The position numbers and the translations under genes were made by a program. From Corynebacterium imitans (GTDB lineage Bacteria; Actinomycetota; Actinomycetes; Mycobacteriales; Mycobacteriaceae): a stretch of DNA of 64,000 nt. Below are positions 42,768-52,946 of this stretch, in pieces. Location: NCBI RefSeq assembly GCF_000739455.1, contig NZ_CP009211.1, positions 2,501,322-2,565,321 of the forward strand, written 5' to 3'. The first letter of the stretch is position 1; each line of letters begins with the position of its first letter. The notes below the pieces were generated by a model, which did not search any database, was not told the origin of the DNA, and was given only the letters and a program-made list of their open reading frames with translations.

Positions 42768-43489
42768 TAACGCAACCTCCACATCAGTTTTGTATCCAGT
42801 GCCGGCACCCAGTAGCGCACGAGCAGCAGGAGGAAGTAGGCGATGAGTGCGACCATGAGCATGGATGAGGGAGCCAGGACCAAGGCGAGCACGCCCATGC
42901 CCGCAGCGATCACGACCGCTCCGAGGTCGCGCGAGGACTTGAAGGCCTCGTAGGCCAAGACGATAAAGAGGGCGTTGAGCGCGAACTCCATGCCCTGCAC
43001 CGACGAAGGAATGATCTGCCCGGCGAGCGCGCCGATGATGCCCGGGACGACCCAGAGCAGCTGACACACCACCTGGATGGTCAAAAGCCGGGTGCCGGTC
43101 ACTGGTGTGTTGGGGCCGCGGGCGGAGACGATGGCGTAGGTTTCGTCGGTAAGCGCGTACGCCGAATAGCGGCGGCCCCACCAGGAGCGGATGCGATGGC
43201 GCGGGTAGGTGAGCCCGTAAAAGATGTGGCGGAAGTTCACCATGAAGCCGGTGATCGCCGCGGAGAGCGGCCCGATCCCGGAGGCGACCATGTTGATAGC
43301 CAGGAACTCCATGGATCCGGCGTAGATCACAAGAGAGAAGATCGGCGTCCACCACCAGGCGTACCCGGCCTGTGTCATGAGCAGTCCGAAAGCGAGGCCA
43401 AGCGGGATTAGCCCGAGACCGACCAGCCACGTCTCCTTGATGCCGCCGCGAATTTCCTCCAATGTTTCACGTGAAACAGTCACGCTCAC
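42767..43489 (-). CDS. azlC: Branched-chain amino-acid exporter large subunit
   Basis: 240 residues, GTG start. AzlC signature: LGLIPLGLAFGLLMTQAGYAWWWTP, SMEFLAINMV, NFRHIFYGL, ALTDETYA. Together with AzlD it forms an amino-acid exporter. The first codons carry a parS site, translated as VSRET at residues 5-9 (MSVTVSRETLEE). The start touches the stop of yqgE-family gene 43490-44080, so the three genes probably form an operon starting at pcnA. Confidence 0.85.
   Translation of the reverse strand: MSVTVSRETLEEIRGGIKETWLVGLGLIPLGLAFGLLMTQAGYAWWWTPIFSLVIYAGSMEFLAINMVASGIGPLSAAITGFMVNFRHIFYGLTYPRHRIRSWWGRRYSAYALTDETYAIVSARGPNTPVTGTRLLTIQVVCQLLWVVPGIIGALAGQIIPSSVQGMEFALNALFIVLAYEAFKSSRDLGAVVIAAGMGVLALVLAPSSMLMVALIAYFLLLLVRYWVPALDTKLMWRLR
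43464..43477. promoter_or_regulatory. parS site at the 5' end of azlC
   Basis: Exact GTTTCACGTGAAAC, codons 5-9 of azlC. Confidence 0.85.
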
Positions 43490-44080
43490 CTACTCCGCAT
43501 TCTCGGGGTTGGCTTGCCAACGTACGGGTTCGCGCCGCATGACGTCGCTCCACAGGTCGCCGTCGATGGGGCAGAGGACGTCCTCCGGCAGGGCGTCGGC
43601 AAGCAGCCACTGCCCGGTGCCGAGGTCATCGCGGAGCATCGCCAGATCGAAGTAGGTCACGCCGATGTACATGCGCGCGTCCTCGACGTCGCGCATCAGC
43701 CGCTCCGGTTCCTTCGCTCCGTGCAGGACCGCGAGCTTGTCCGTCAGCGGGTTCATGTGCAGGTGCGCGCTGGGATCGATGCCCTCCTTGGGCACGCCGA
43801 TGAAACGCGCCGAGGAGACCTCAGCGAGGCCACCGACGCGGAAGTACGCGCTGTCGCCGGTAAGGAACTTGTCCCACCCGTCGTAGTACTCGTTGACTTT
43901 CCTTTTCATCGGCAGGTGCAGCATGAGCGCCTCCGCCTCGTTCTCCTGCGGGTGCAACCCGAGGATCAAGAACACGGAACGCTCGACCAACGGCTCCTTC
44001 AACTTCGGGTTGGCCACCAACAGCATGCCTGGCTTGAGCGAACCCAGGCCACGATCCCCTGGGATCAGCGCATCAGCCAT
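43490..44080 (-). CDS. YqgE/AlgH family protein (UPF0301)
   Basis: 196 residues. LKPGMLLVANPKLKEPLVERSVFLILGLHPQENEAEALMLHLP matches the UPF0301 fold; FIGVPKEGIDP is present although diverged. The biochemical role is not known. It starts eight bases inside the end of pcnA, which suggests translational coupling. Confidence 0.85.
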   Translation of the reverse strand: MADALIPGDRGLGSLKPGMLLVANPKLKEPLVERSVFLILGLHPQENEAEALMLHLPMKRKVNEYYDGWDKFLTGDSAYFRVGGLAEVSSARFIGVPKEGIDPSAHLHMNPLTDKLAVLHGAKEPERLMRDVEDARMYIGVTYFDLAMLRDDLGTGQWLLADALPEDVLCPIDGDLWSDVMRREPVRWQANPENAE

Positions 44081-45569
44081 GCTGCGACTCCCACCACTTC
44101 TTCAGTTCCGTGACCGCTTCGTCGTGCTCGAGCTCGCCGCGCTCGAGCCGCAATTCCTTCATGTATTTCCATGCTTTCCCCACCTCCGGGCCCGGCTGGA
44201 GCCCGAGAATCTGCATAATCTCGTTCCCGTCCAAATCGGGGCGCACCCGGGCCAAGTCCTCCTTGGCCGCGATGTCCGCGATGCGCTCCTCCAGGTGATC
44301 ATAGGTGCGCTGAAGCCTGCGCGCCTTTTTTGGATTCCTGGTGGTGCAATCGGCGCGCACGAGCTTGTGCAGGCGGGGGAGGAGCTCGCCCGCGTCCGTC
44401 ACGTAGCGGCGCACGGCGGAGTCGGTCCACTGCCCCTCGCCGAAACCGTGAAAGCGCATGTGCAGGAAGACGAGCTGGCCGACGTCCTCGGTGACGTGCT
44501 TGGGGTACTTCAGCTTGCGCATACGCTTGCGCGTCATTTTCGCACCGACCACCTCGTGGTGGTGGAAGCTCACGCCGCCGCCCGGCTTCACCGCACGGGT
44601 ATCCGGCTTGCCGATGTCATGCAGAAGCGCCGCCCAGCGCAGCTTGAGGTCCGGGCCCTCGTCCTCCAGCTCGGTGGCCTGGCGCAACACGGTCAGCGAG
44701 TGCCAGTACACGTCCTTGTGCTGCATGTGCTCATCCTGCTCCAACTGCAGGGCAGGAATCTCCGGCAGAATCTCGTCGGCCAAGCTGGTCCGCACGAGCA
44801 CGTCGATCCCTTCCCAAGGTCGCGCGCCGAGCATGAGCTTATCCAGCTCCGCCTGGACGCGCTCCACCGTGATCCGGTTGATCTCCTCTGCCATCGCGCG
44901 CATCGCCTCGAAGACGCGGGGAGCAACGTCGAAGCCCAGCTGGGAGACAAAACGGGCGGCACGCAGCATGCGCAGCGGGTCGTCCCGGAACGACACTTCC
45001 GGAGCCTGGGGCGTATCCAGGCGGCGCGCGAGCAGATCCTCGAGTCCGCCGACGGGGTCGTGGAAGGTGGGGGCCAACGCGCCGTCGACAAGCGAAAGCT
45101 CGATCGCCATCGCATTGCAGGCGAAGTCGCGGCGGATCAGATCGCCTTCGAGCGTGTCGCCGAAGGTGACCTCCGGGTTGCGGGTCACGCCGTCGTACAA
45201 ATCGGCGCGGAAGGTGGTGATCTCGACCTGTTTCCCCTGCTTGACCGCGGCGACGGTGCCGAACTCGATGCCCGCGTCCCAGGTCTTCTCGCTCCAGGCA
45301 TCAAGGATCTCCTGGGTCACCTCCGGGCGCGCGGAGGTGGTGAAGTCGAGGTCGTGGCCGAGCTTGCCCAGCATCGCATCGCGCACCGGACCGCCGACCA
45401 TATATAAGGTCTCGCCGCGCTCCGCGAAACACTGCGCCAGCGGGGTGAGGAAGTCGGCGAGCTCCATGACGCCTCGCTGCGCGCGCGCCATCAGCACGGC
45501 GACCGCATTGGGGTCGTCCGCGGCGGGGAGGTCGAACAGGGGCGAAGAAGATTTCGGCGTAGTCACCAT
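44073..45569 (-). CDS. pcnA: CCA tRNA nucleotidyltransferase / poly(A) polymerase family
   Basis: 498 residues from the ATG at 45569. Class II nucleotidyltransferase head: MVGGPVRDAMLGKLGHDLDFTTSA (GG...RD...DxD metal site), RRDFACNAMA, DDPLRMLRAARF. An HD domain follows (RWAALLHDIGKPDTR, then HHHEVVGA). It adds or repairs CCA ends on tRNA. Divergent from the nudix gene across 84 bp, an arrangement conserved in actinobacteria. A GTG six bases upstream is an alternative start. Confidence 0.9.
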   Translation of the reverse strand: MVTTPKSSSPLFDLPAADDPNAVAVLMARAQRGVMELADFLTPLAQCFAERGETLYMVGGPVRDAMLGKLGHDLDFTTSARPEVTQEILDAWSEKTWDAGIEFGTVAAVKQGKQVEITTFRADLYDGVTRNPEVTFGDTLEGDLIRRDFACNAMAIELSLVDGALAPTFHDPVGGLEDLLARRLDTPQAPEVSFRDDPLRMLRAARFVSQLGFDVAPRVFEAMRAMAEEINRITVERVQAELDKLMLGARPWEGIDVLVRTSLADEILPEIPALQLEQDEHMQHKDVYWHSLTVLRQATELEDEGPDLKLRWAALLHDIGKPDTRAVKPGGGVSFHHHEVVGAKMTRKRMRKLKYPKHVTEDVGQLVFLHMRFHGFGEGQWTDSAVRRYVTDAGELLPRLHKLVRADCTTRNPKKARRLQRTYDHLEERIADIAAKEDLARVRPDLDGNEIMQILGLQPGPEVGKAWKYMKELRLERGELEHDEAVTELKKWWESQHG

Positions 45570-45653
45570 GCTCACGTTACCCGGACACGTCAAAGGAGAG
45601 GAAGGGCGTTGTGAAATACCACAACCGGCGCTGGGACGGATACGATAAGGCGG

Positions 45654-46586
45654 ATGACTGACAACACACGGCCCAACCGCACCGCCGGCAGCTCCAACAG
45701 CGCCGGCGGTGCTGGCGCGCGCGAAAAGGGCGGCGTCGTCGGGGAGAATGGTGCCGGTGGGGGCCAGCAGCGGCCGAAGCGACGCCGCCGTCGCAGGCGC
45801 GGGCGCGGCAACCGGTCGGGCAGCAACCACAGCAACCAGAACCAGCAGGGCCAGAATAAGGAACAGCACAACCAGCACTCCGGCCACGGCGCAAGCGAGG
45901 CGGGGGAGGGCCGCGGCGGCCAGGGCGGCAAGCGCCGCCGCAACCGCAACCGCTCCGGAGCAAAAGGCGGCAGCAACAGCCGCAACCAGTCGGGCAAGCA
46001 CCCGGCAAGGCGGAAGCGCGGGCGCGGGCAGGGGAGTAACCGTCGCCAGTCGCAGTACAGCCACCGCTCACAGTCGGGGATGGAAACGCGAGACGAGACC
46101 TCGGCCGGCGGCCTGGTGGTCTCCGGGATGGCCGAGGCGGTCAACCCGGAGAACAATAAGGTGGACATGTCGCAGATCTACGTCGCCCTGATTGGGCGGC
46201 TCGATCGGCGCCGTCGCCTGCTGTGGTCCATGCCGAAGGGCCACGTGGAAGACGGGGAGCACCAGTGGCGGACCGCGGAGCGCGAGGTGTGGGAGGAGAC
46301 CGGCATTACCGGCGAGGCCTTCGACACCCTCGGCACCATCGACTACTGGTTCGTCTCCGACGGGGTGCGCATCCATAAGACCGTGCACCATAACCTGCTG
46401 CGCTACGTCGACGGCATCCTCAACGACGAGGACCCGGAGGTCACCGAGGTCGCGTGGGTGCCCATGAGCGAACTGATCGAGCGCCTCGCGTACGCGGATG
46501 AGCGCAAGCTGGCGCGCGTGGCCTATGACAAGATGCCCAACCTGGCGCGGGCGGAGGCCGAGGCCGGAAGGGCCACTCCGCGATGA
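45654..46586 (+). CDS. NUDIX hydrolase with basic low-complexity N-terminus
   Basis: 310 residues. Residues 1-150 are Gly/Arg/Ser/Asn/Gln-rich ([15 protein letters not shown] and the like), presumably disordered and possibly RNA-binding. The C-terminal part holds a perfect Nudix box, [20 protein letters not shown] followed by TGI. The orthologous mycobacterial position is mutT4 (Rv3908). The substrate is likely a nucleoside diphosphate derivative. TACGAT precedes the ATG by seven bases. It overlaps the DUF6049 gene by four bases (ATGA). Confidence 0.85.
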   Translation: MTDNTRPNRTAGSSNSAGGAGAREKGGVVGENGAGGGQQRPKRRRRRRRGRGNRSGSNHSNQNQQGQNKEQHNQHSGHGASEAGEGRGGQGGKRRRNRNRSGAKGGSNSRNQSGKHPARRKRGRGQGSNRRQSQYSHRSQSGMETRDETSAGGLVVSGMAEAVNPENNKVDMSQIYVALIGRLDRRRRLLWSMPKGHVEDGEHQWRTAEREVWEETGITGEAFDTLGTIDYWFVSDGVRIHKTVHHNLLRYVDGILNDEDPEVTEVAWVPMSELIERLAYADERKLARVAYDKMPNLARAEAEAGRATPR

Positions 46587-49120
46587 GGGGGCCCGCAGGC
46601 GCGACGCTGCCCACCCTCGCGGTTGCGGGGTTGGCACTCGCGGCGGGCGCGCAGCCTGTGGCCGCCGACACCCTGCCGGTGCCCACGAACCCGGACAACC
46701 CTGAGGTCGCCGCGCAGTGGGTCAACCCCAACGTGCGCGTGGGCGAGGGCGAGCGCGCCACCATCGAGGCGCTCGAGCTGCCCGAGTCGATCCGCGCGCA
46801 CGATCCGTTTCACGTGAAACTTCGCGTTCGCAACACCTCCGACGCCCCGCTCGAGGGCCTCCAGCTCGTTCCGCGCAGGGGCCCGCTCACCGGCTCGGTC
46901 ACCGACCAGCGCATGGCCACCATCGCCTCGCTCACCGACTACGGGCTCATCGGCCAGGCCCAGACGGTGCAAGCGCTCGCGCCCGGCGAGTCCACCGAGC
47001 TGGAGCTCGACTTCGACACCGACGCGCTCGCCATGGGCGACATCGGCACCTACCCGCTCGCCCTTTCGCTTCTCGACGCCACGGGCACCCCCCTCGACTC
47101 CGAACGCTTCCATCTGACGGTCCGCGGGCTTGCCGACGGCGCACGCCCGGGTACCCTCAGCGCGCTCTACCCGATCTCCGCCCCCGTCGACCTGGTGCCG
47201 GGGGAGACCGGCGAGGCCCCCGAGGACCCACAGCTCCTGTTGCAGTCCGAGCGGCTTGCCGACCAACTTAAACCTGGCGGCCGCCTGGACCGGCTGGCCA
47301 CCACCTACCTTGACGCGCTCGACACCCCGCAGGTGCGCGAGGCGACGTGCGCCGCGATCGATCCAGCGCTGGTCAACGCCGTCGACCGTATGACTGGCGG
47401 CTACGCCGTGGATTCCGAGCGCGCACCCGTGGTCCAAGAGCCCCAGCGCCTGCGCGACAGCTGGGGCAGCGCCGCGAACGATACCGACGGCACCCCCGGG
47501 ACCGGCGCGCAGGACGCGGCCAGATTTTTAGAGACGCTGCGCGAGATCGCGCGGACCGGCTGCACCGTCGCCCTGCCGTGGGCCAACGCGGACTTGGACG
47601 CGGTGGCGCGTACGGGGGATCCCTGGTTGATCCGGGAGACCGTCAAGCGCGGCCCCTTCGTCCTCGAGCGGGTGCTTGGTACCACCGGAGTGCAAAACCT
47701 CGTCGTCGCGGGCAACACCATCGAGCACGCGACCGCACCGGCACTGGGGTGGGCCGACCACGCGCATTCAACCGTGCCTGAAAGCGGCATGCAGGCGGCG
47801 TGGGAACTCGACCAGTCCGCGACGGAAGACACGACGGCGGGGGAGAACACCTCCCAGAGCAACCTCGACGTGCGCACGCCCGGTTCTACGCGCACCGCCG
47901 CCGCGCCGCGACCGGAGACGACCGTGCGGGTCCTGCTCCCCGCCAATACTATTCAGACAAACCCCGATGTTTCACGTGAAACATCGCCAGACGCACAGCG
48001 CTTCGCGTGGGCCGCACCCAACGTGCTTGCGGTGGGCTACCAATCTTCGCTCGCCTCGGTGCTCGCCTCAGTGGGGCCGAATCCAATCACGGCGACATAC
48101 GCGCCCGAGTTCACCCGCTTCGACGCAACACAGGATTCCGTCGCGTCCCGCGCCACCAACGCGGCGAGCGCGATTCGGCTCGCCGCGCAGCAGGCCTGGA
48201 CCTTCGAGGACCAACCCGACACCGAGCCCGTCTTTGTCAACCCCCCGGCGACGTGGGACGCGGACAGTGCCGCCACGCTGCTGGGCACAATCGCCGACCT
48301 GGTCACCCACGGCGGGGCAGCACCGCTGTCGCTCCAGCGCTACCTGGAGCCGCCCGCGGATACGGTCGTACCGTCGGCCCAGACGATCGGCAGTCCCTAT
48401 TCCGACCCAGGCACCTACGCTGATACGGAAATCCTCGCGGCGACCCAGCAGGCCCGCTTCATCAACGACCTCACCGAGCTCCTTACCCCCGACCCCTCCA
48501 TCGCGCTGACCCGCTACGGCTACACGCTACCGCTGCGGCGCGACCTCATCACCGCGCTCAGCCCCGGCCAGCGCCGCTCGCTGCACGGCTACGCGGACGC
48601 GGTATCCACCACCAGCCGGACGCTTGCCGGCTCGCGCGACACGCTCACCGAGCTGCGCAACTCGGTGGCGCTCATCCCGCCCGGCAACGTCTACACGCGG
48701 ACCTCTCCGTCGAGCCCGCTTTTGATCGTCGCGCAGAACGGGATGCCGCTGCCGGTGCGCACCTCCATCCAGTACCGCGGGCCCGAGGGGGCGCGCCTCA
48801 ACGTCCCTGCCGAGATGCGGATCCCAGCCCGCGGCTCCGTCACCGTCCAGATGACGGCGGACCTTCCGGAGGAGAGCAAGGAAACCAAGCTGCAGCTCTT
48901 CCTCGCCGGCCCGCACGGCGCAGCCATGTCGCAACCGGTGGACATCACCGTGCGCACCGCAGCGATGGCCATCCGCGGCTCCGTCCTTCTGCCCGCGATG
49001 GCGGCGCTGATCGCCGCCTTCGTCTTCTTCGCGATCTGGCGCCAGCGCCGCCGCGGTGCCGCCGCGCGAGGGGCCGCGACCGAGACTGGCGCCGACCCGC
49101 CAAGTGCAGCTGCACCCTAA
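46583..49120 (+). CDS. DUF6049 family exported membrane protein (Rv3909 type)
   Basis: 845 residues. Signal peptide ([28 protein letters not shown]), a large extracytoplasmic part with Ig-like stretches ([23 protein letters not shown] near the start, [23 protein letters not shown] near the end) and a C-terminal membrane helix ([20 protein letters not shown]). Position between mutT4-like and murJ matches Rv3909; such proteins may work with MurJ in envelope building, but no function is proven. It carries two parS sites, translated as FHVK and VSRET. Confidence 0.85.
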   Translation: MRGPAGATLPTLAVAGLALAAGAQPVAADTLPVPTNPDNPEVAAQWVNPNVRVGEGERATIEALELPESIRAHDPFHVKLRVRNTSDAPLEGLQLVPRRGPLTGSVTDQRMATIASLTDYGLIGQAQTVQALAPGESTELELDFDTDALAMGDIGTYPLALSLLDATGTPLDSERFHLTVRGLADGARPGTLSALYPISAPVDLVPGETGEAPEDPQLLLQSERLADQLKPGGRLDRLATTYLDALDTPQVREATCAAIDPALVNAVDRMTGGYAVDSERAPVVQEPQRLRDSWGSAANDTDGTPGTGAQDAARFLETLREIARTGCTVALPWANADLDAVARTGDPWLIRETVKRGPFVLERVLGTTGVQNLVVAGNTIEHATAPALGWADHAHSTVPESGMQAAWELDQSATEDTTAGENTSQSNLDVRTPGSTRTAAAPRPETTVRVLLPANTIQTNPDVSRETSPDAQRFAWAAPNVLAVGYQSSLASVLASVGPNPITATYAPEFTRFDATQDSVASRATNAASAIRLAAQQAWTFEDQPDTEPVFVNPPATWDADSAATLLGTIADLVTHGGAAPLSLQRYLEPPADTVVPSAQTIGSPYSDPGTYADTEILAATQQARFINDLTELLTPDPSIALTRYGYTLPLRRDLITALSPGQRRSLHGYADAVSTTSRTLAGSRDTLTELRNSVALIPPGNVYTRTSPSSPLLIVAQNGMPLPVRTSIQYRGPEGARLNVPAEMRIPARGSVTVQMTADLPEESKETKLQLFLAGPHGAAMSQPVDITVRTAAMAIRGSVLLPAMAALIAAFVFFAIWRQRRRGAAARGAATETGADPPSAAAP
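46807..46820. promoter_or_regulatory. parS site in the DUF6049 gene (first)
   Basis: Exact GTTTCACGTGAAAC, read as F-H-V-K in this frame, different from the VSRET reading elsewhere. Confidence 0.85.
47969..47982. promoter_or_regulatory. parS site in the DUF6049 gene (second)
   Basis: Exact GTTTCACGTGAAAC within GATGTTTCACGTGAAACATC, an 18-20 bp palindrome, translated as DVSRETS. Confidence 0.85.
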
Positions 49121-49163
49121 GACACTTCGGTACAGACCACCACACCTGATTGGAGAAGCTTCC

Positions 49164-52100
49164 GTGACACAGCAGGATGACGCGGCGCGCGCGGCTGGCT
49201 TGCGACGTCGCATAGTCACCCCCGCCCCGCCGGCACCGGTGCCCAAGCCACCGGCCAAGCTGCAAGGCCCCGCGGAGAACCCGGAGCAGCCCGACAAGTC
49301 GATGCTGACCACCAGCCCCAAGGGCGAGCGCACGGCGCCGGCAAAAACAGCCGACGCGAAAGATAACGACGCACCGACGAAGGCGGAGACCACCGACACC
49401 ATCCAGGCTGTCGACGCACCCGAGCCGGCTGCCTCCGAGCAGGCGGCACCGGCCACGCAGACCGCCGCCGTCGCGACCGCCACCCGCGAGACCGACACGG
49501 AAGAAGCGGGGGAGGAGGGCACCTCCAACGCCTCGGTCGTGCGCGCCACCGGCTCCATGGCAGTGGCCACGCTCATCTCACGCATCACCGGGTTCATCCG
49601 CACCGTGCTCATCGGCGCGGCCCTCGGCCCGGCGGTGGCCTCCGCCTTCAACACGGCGAACACGCTGCCCAACATCATCACCGAGATCGTGCTGGGCTCC
49701 GTGCTCACCGCGCTCGTGGTGCCGGTGCTCGTGCGCGCGGAAAAAGAGGACGAGGACCACGGCGCCCGGTTCATCCGGCAGCTGTTCACGCTGACGTTCA
49801 CGCTCATGGCAGTCGTCTCCGTCATCGCCGTACTCGCCGCGCCGTGGCTGACCAGACTCTTCCTCAACGACGCGGGCAAGGTCAACGTGGTCCAGGCGAC
49901 CTCGTTCGCCTACCTGGTGCTGCCGCAGATCTTCTTCTACGGCATGTTCTCGCTGTTTATGGCGATCCTGAATACCAAGGAACACTTCCGGCCAGGTGCC
50001 TGGGCCCCGGTGGCCAACAACCTCGTCTCCATCGCCGTGCTCCTGCTCTACATGCTGCTGCCAGGGCACTTGCATGCGGCGGCGCCGGCGTCGATAAGCA
50101 ATCCGCACGTGGCGCTGCTCGGCCTGGGCACGACCCTGGGTGTAGTGGTGCAGTGTCTGATCATGGTGCCCGCGCTGCGCAAGCTGCGCATTGATCTGCG
50201 GCCGCTGTGGGGCATCGATGAGCGCCTCAAGCAGTTCGGCGGGATGGCGCTGGCGATCATCACGTACGTGGCGATCAGCCAGGCCGGCTACATCGTGACC
50301 ACGCGCATCGCCTCGACGGCGAGCGAGGCCGCCCCGATTATTTACCAGCAGCACTGGATGCTGCTGCAGGTGCCCTACGGCATCATCGGCGTCACGCTGC
50401 TTACCGCGATCATGCCGCGGCTGTCGCGCAACGCCGCCGACGGCGACGACGAGGCCGTGGTCCGCGACCTCACGCTCGGTACGAAGCTGACGTTTATCGC
50501 CCTGATCCCGATCATCGTGTTCATGACGGCGCTCGGCCCCGACATTGGGCACGCACTGTTTGCCTACGGCAACTTCGACGGCGACACCGCCCGCACCCTC
50601 GGGCTGACGATCAGCTTCTCCGCGTTCACGCTCATCCCGTACGCGCTCGTCATGCTGCACCTGCGCGTCTTCTACGCCCGCGAGGAAGCATGGACGCCGA
50701 CGATGATCATCGCCGGCATCACCGCCACCAAGATCGTGCTGAGCTACCTCGCGCCCATGGTGGCCGACTCCACCCAGTCCGTAGTCGTGCTGCTGGGTGC
50801 GGCCAACGGCTTCGGCTTCATCGCCGGCGCGCTCATCGGTGCCTTCCTGCTGCGCCGGAAGCTTGGCACGCTGCAGGCCGGCACCGTCATGCGGACCTCG
50901 ATCTGGGCGTTCGCCGCCGCACTCGTCGGCATCGCGGCGACCTACCTGCTTCGCTGGCTCGTACGCGACCTTGCTGGTGTGGACATCCCGGGCGCACTCG
51001 GCCGCCTGATCGGGCTGCCTTCGCTCGGCTTCCTCATCGAAGTGATCATCTTGGGGATCATCTTCGTCATCGTCACCGGCCTGGTCCTGTCGCGCTCCAA
51101 GCTGCCCGAGGTGCAGAACCTCGGCCGCGCACTCGCGCGCATCCCGGGCCTGTCCCGCTTCATCACCCCGGACGAAGAGGCCGCCCTCGAGGTCGGCGAG
51201 GTCGACCCGCGGGACATGTCCACGCAGTTCCTCGCCTCCGACACCTTCAACGCAAACCCGGTTCCGCCGCCAATGTCGGCCGGCGTGGTCCGCGGCCCGC
51301 GCCTGGTGCCGGGTGCCAGCGTCTCGGACGGGCGCTTCCGCCTCATCCGAGACCACGGCGCGACCACCGGGGCACGTTTCTGGCAGGCCCGCGAGGTGGC
51401 CACCGGCGCACCAGTCGCGCTGACGTTTGTGGACACCACCGGTGCCGCGCCCATGGCGCCCGCCACCCCGCGCGAGGCCGCCCTCCAGGCCGCGGGCGTG
51501 GCGCGCCGCACGCGCAAGCTGGCCAACCTGCACCACCCGGCCGTGGCCGACAACATCGAGATCCTCTCGTACCGCACCGGCTCGCTGATCGTCGCGGACT
51601 GGATCGAGGGCTCCTCGGTCAAGGCGGTCGCCGAGAGCGGCCAGACGCTGCACACCGAGGCCGTCGCCAACGCGCTCGCCCCGCTCGCCGGGGCGCTGGC
51701 CGCCGCGCACGAGGCCGGCATCCCGCTCGGCCTGGACAACCGCCAGCGCCTGCGCGTGGATACCGACGGCCACGTCCGCCTCGCCTTCCCGGCCATCCTG
51801 CCGGACGCCTCCGGCCCCGCCGACGCCGACGCCTTCGCCTCCGCGCTCCAACTGCTCACCACGAACGTGAACTCGGACGCGCTCGAGGGCATCACGAAAC
51901 GCACCCGCGCGCTTGTCGACGCCGACGCGATCGAAGACAGCGACTTCCGCGACCTCGAAGTGGCCCTGCGCGAAGAGGCGAACCTGCCCGCACCAGGCGA
52001 GGAGGTGACTGGCGTCGACGAGGATCTGGACCCGGCACCCGAGGCAGCCGCGGAGCCCACGACAGATACGACCGAGGGTGAAGGCGATTCCGGCTTCGCC

Positions 52101-52844
52101 GAGTACGTCGAGCCCGTCGCCGAGGACACTGACGACCCGGACGAGCTGCGCGGCGGCTTCGGCTCGCGCCGCCTCGGCACGGTCACCACCGTGCTGCTTT
52201 CCGCCATCGCGGTAGGAGCCGTGGTGCTCATCGCCGCGCTGACCACCTCGCTGATTGGCTTCCTCTCCGGCGACGACACCAACTCCCCGGTCACGCACGA
52301 CTCCGTGCAGCAGGGCGAGCAACATATCGAGGAGGAGGCCACCGAGCACGTCGGCCTGCCCGTGATCATCAGCCCGCTCACCGCGCAGCCTATCGACGCC
52401 GAAGGCCAGCCCGTAGGCGAGCCCGGCACCGGCGACAGCGCCAACGACGGGGACACCGAAAAGCCGGACAAGGACGCCGAGGGCCCGGCCGCCACTGTGG
52501 ACGGGGACCGCACCACCGGCTGGACCATGGCACGCGGTGGCGGCATCGCGTACACCCCACCGACCACGGCTGGCGAGGTCAGCGTGGAGCAGCTGCTCAT
52601 CGACACCACCTCCGACGGCGGTCCGTACAGCGTCCACGCCATCCCGGTGGACTACGAGGGCCCACTCACCGCGGAAGCGTTGCCCACACTCGCCGAGGGC
52701 ACCTTCCACCCGGGCCAGAACAGCGTGGACGTGGACGACTCCGGCCCGCTGCGCGGGGTGTTCCTCTCCCTGCCGGCGAGCGAGAAGTCCGATGAAATTC
52801 AGGTACGGGAGGTCTCGCTGATCGGGTTCACCGAACTGCGCTAA
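49164..52844 (+). CDS. murJ: Lipid II flippase MurJ fused to a pseudokinase domain
   Basis: 1226 residues from a GTG with GGAG nine bases upstream. Residues 1-120 are a disordered Ala/Pro/Glu-rich cytosolic tail. About 123-670 are the MurJ/MviN flippase (14 membrane helices, ATLISRITGFIRTVLIGAALG). About 710-940 are a protein-kinase-like domain that lacks VAIK, HRD and DFG motifs. A single membrane helix follows near 1005-1034 (VTTVLLSAIAVGAVVLIAAL) and an extracellular discoidin-like domain ends the protein (TVDGDRTTGWTMARGGGIAY). Rv3910 of M. tuberculosis has this same layout; there the phosphorylated pseudokinase recruits FhaA. Confidence 0.92.
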   Translation: MTQQDDAARAAGLRRRIVTPAPPAPVPKPPAKLQGPAENPEQPDKSMLTTSPKGERTAPAKTADAKDNDAPTKAETTDTIQAVDAPEPAASEQAAPATQTAAVATATRETDTEEAGEEGTSNASVVRATGSMAVATLISRITGFIRTVLIGAALGPAVASAFNTANTLPNIITEIVLGSVLTALVVPVLVRAEKEDEDHGARFIRQLFTLTFTLMAVVSVIAVLAAPWLTRLFLNDAGKVNVVQATSFAYLVLPQIFFYGMFSLFMAILNTKEHFRPGAWAPVANNLVSIAVLLLYMLLPGHLHAAAPASISNPHVALLGLGTTLGVVVQCLIMVPALRKLRIDLRPLWGIDERLKQFGGMALAIITYVAISQAGYIVTTRIASTASEAAPIIYQQHWMLLQVPYGIIGVTLLTAIMPRLSRNAADGDDEAVVRDLTLGTKLTFIALIPIIVFMTALGPDIGHALFAYGNFDGDTARTLGLTISFSAFTLIPYALVMLHLRVFYAREEAWTPTMIIAGITATKIVLSYLAPMVADSTQSVVVLLGAANGFGFIAGALIGAFLLRRKLGTLQAGTVMRTSIWAFAAALVGIAATYLLRWLVRDLAGVDIPGALGRLIGLPSLGFLIEVIILGIIFVIVTGLVLSRSKLPEVQNLGRALARIPGLSRFITPDEEAALEVGEVDPRDMSTQFLASDTFNANPVPPPMSAGVVRGPRLVPGASVSDGRFRLIRDHGATTGARFWQAREVATGAPVALTFVDTTGAAPMAPATPREAALQAAGVARRTRKLANLHHPAVADNIEILSYRTGSLIVADWIEGSSVKAVAESGQTLHTEAVANALAPLAGALAAAHEAGIPLGLDNRQRLRVDTDGHVRLAFPAILPDASGPADADAFASALQLLTTNVNSDALEGITKRTRALVDADAIEDSDFRDLEVALREEANLPAPGEEVTGVDEDLDPAPEAAAEPTTDTTEGEGDSGFAEYVEPVAEDTDDPDELRGGFGSRRLGTVTTVLLSAIAVGAVVLIAALTTSLIGFLSGDDTNSPVTHDSVQQGEQHIEEEATEHVGLPVIISPLTAQPIDAEGQPVGEPGTGDSANDGDTEKPDKDAEGPAATVDGDRTTGWTMARGGGIAYTPPTTAGEVSVEQLLIDTTSDGGPYSVHAIPVDYEGPLTAEALPTLAEGTFHPGQNSVDVDDSGPLRGVFLSLPASEKSDEIQVREVSLIGFTELR

Positions 52845-52860
52845 CACCATCTGAATAAAA

Positions 52861-52899
52861 ATGCCCGGCCCCCGCGCGCACCCGGCGAGGGTCGGGCAT
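52861..52899 (+). terminator. Terminator after murJ
   Basis: ATGCCCGGCCC (52861-52871) pairs with GGGTCGGGCAT (52889-52899) with one mismatch; only a short T run follows. Confidence 0.6.
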
Positions 52900-52946
52900 A
52901 CTTGTGCCTACATCATTGAACTTGGGGGAGTTTTTGGGGGAAAACC

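Noticed and set aside
44458..45648. 396-codon plus-strand frame opposite pcnA
   Set aside because: Ser/Arg-rich shadow with no motif; pcnA has all family motifs on the minus strand.
28151..47982. GTTTCACGTGAAAC palindromes as transcription-factor operators
   Set aside because: Identical sequence at seven sites in mostly coding positions near parAB is better explained by ParB binding.
49578..52850. 1090-codon open frame on the minus strand opposite murJ
   Set aside because: Composition is Asp/Glu/His/Arg/Gly-rich without hydrophobic cores; a typical antisense shadow of a GC-rich gene with MurJ motifs on the other strand.
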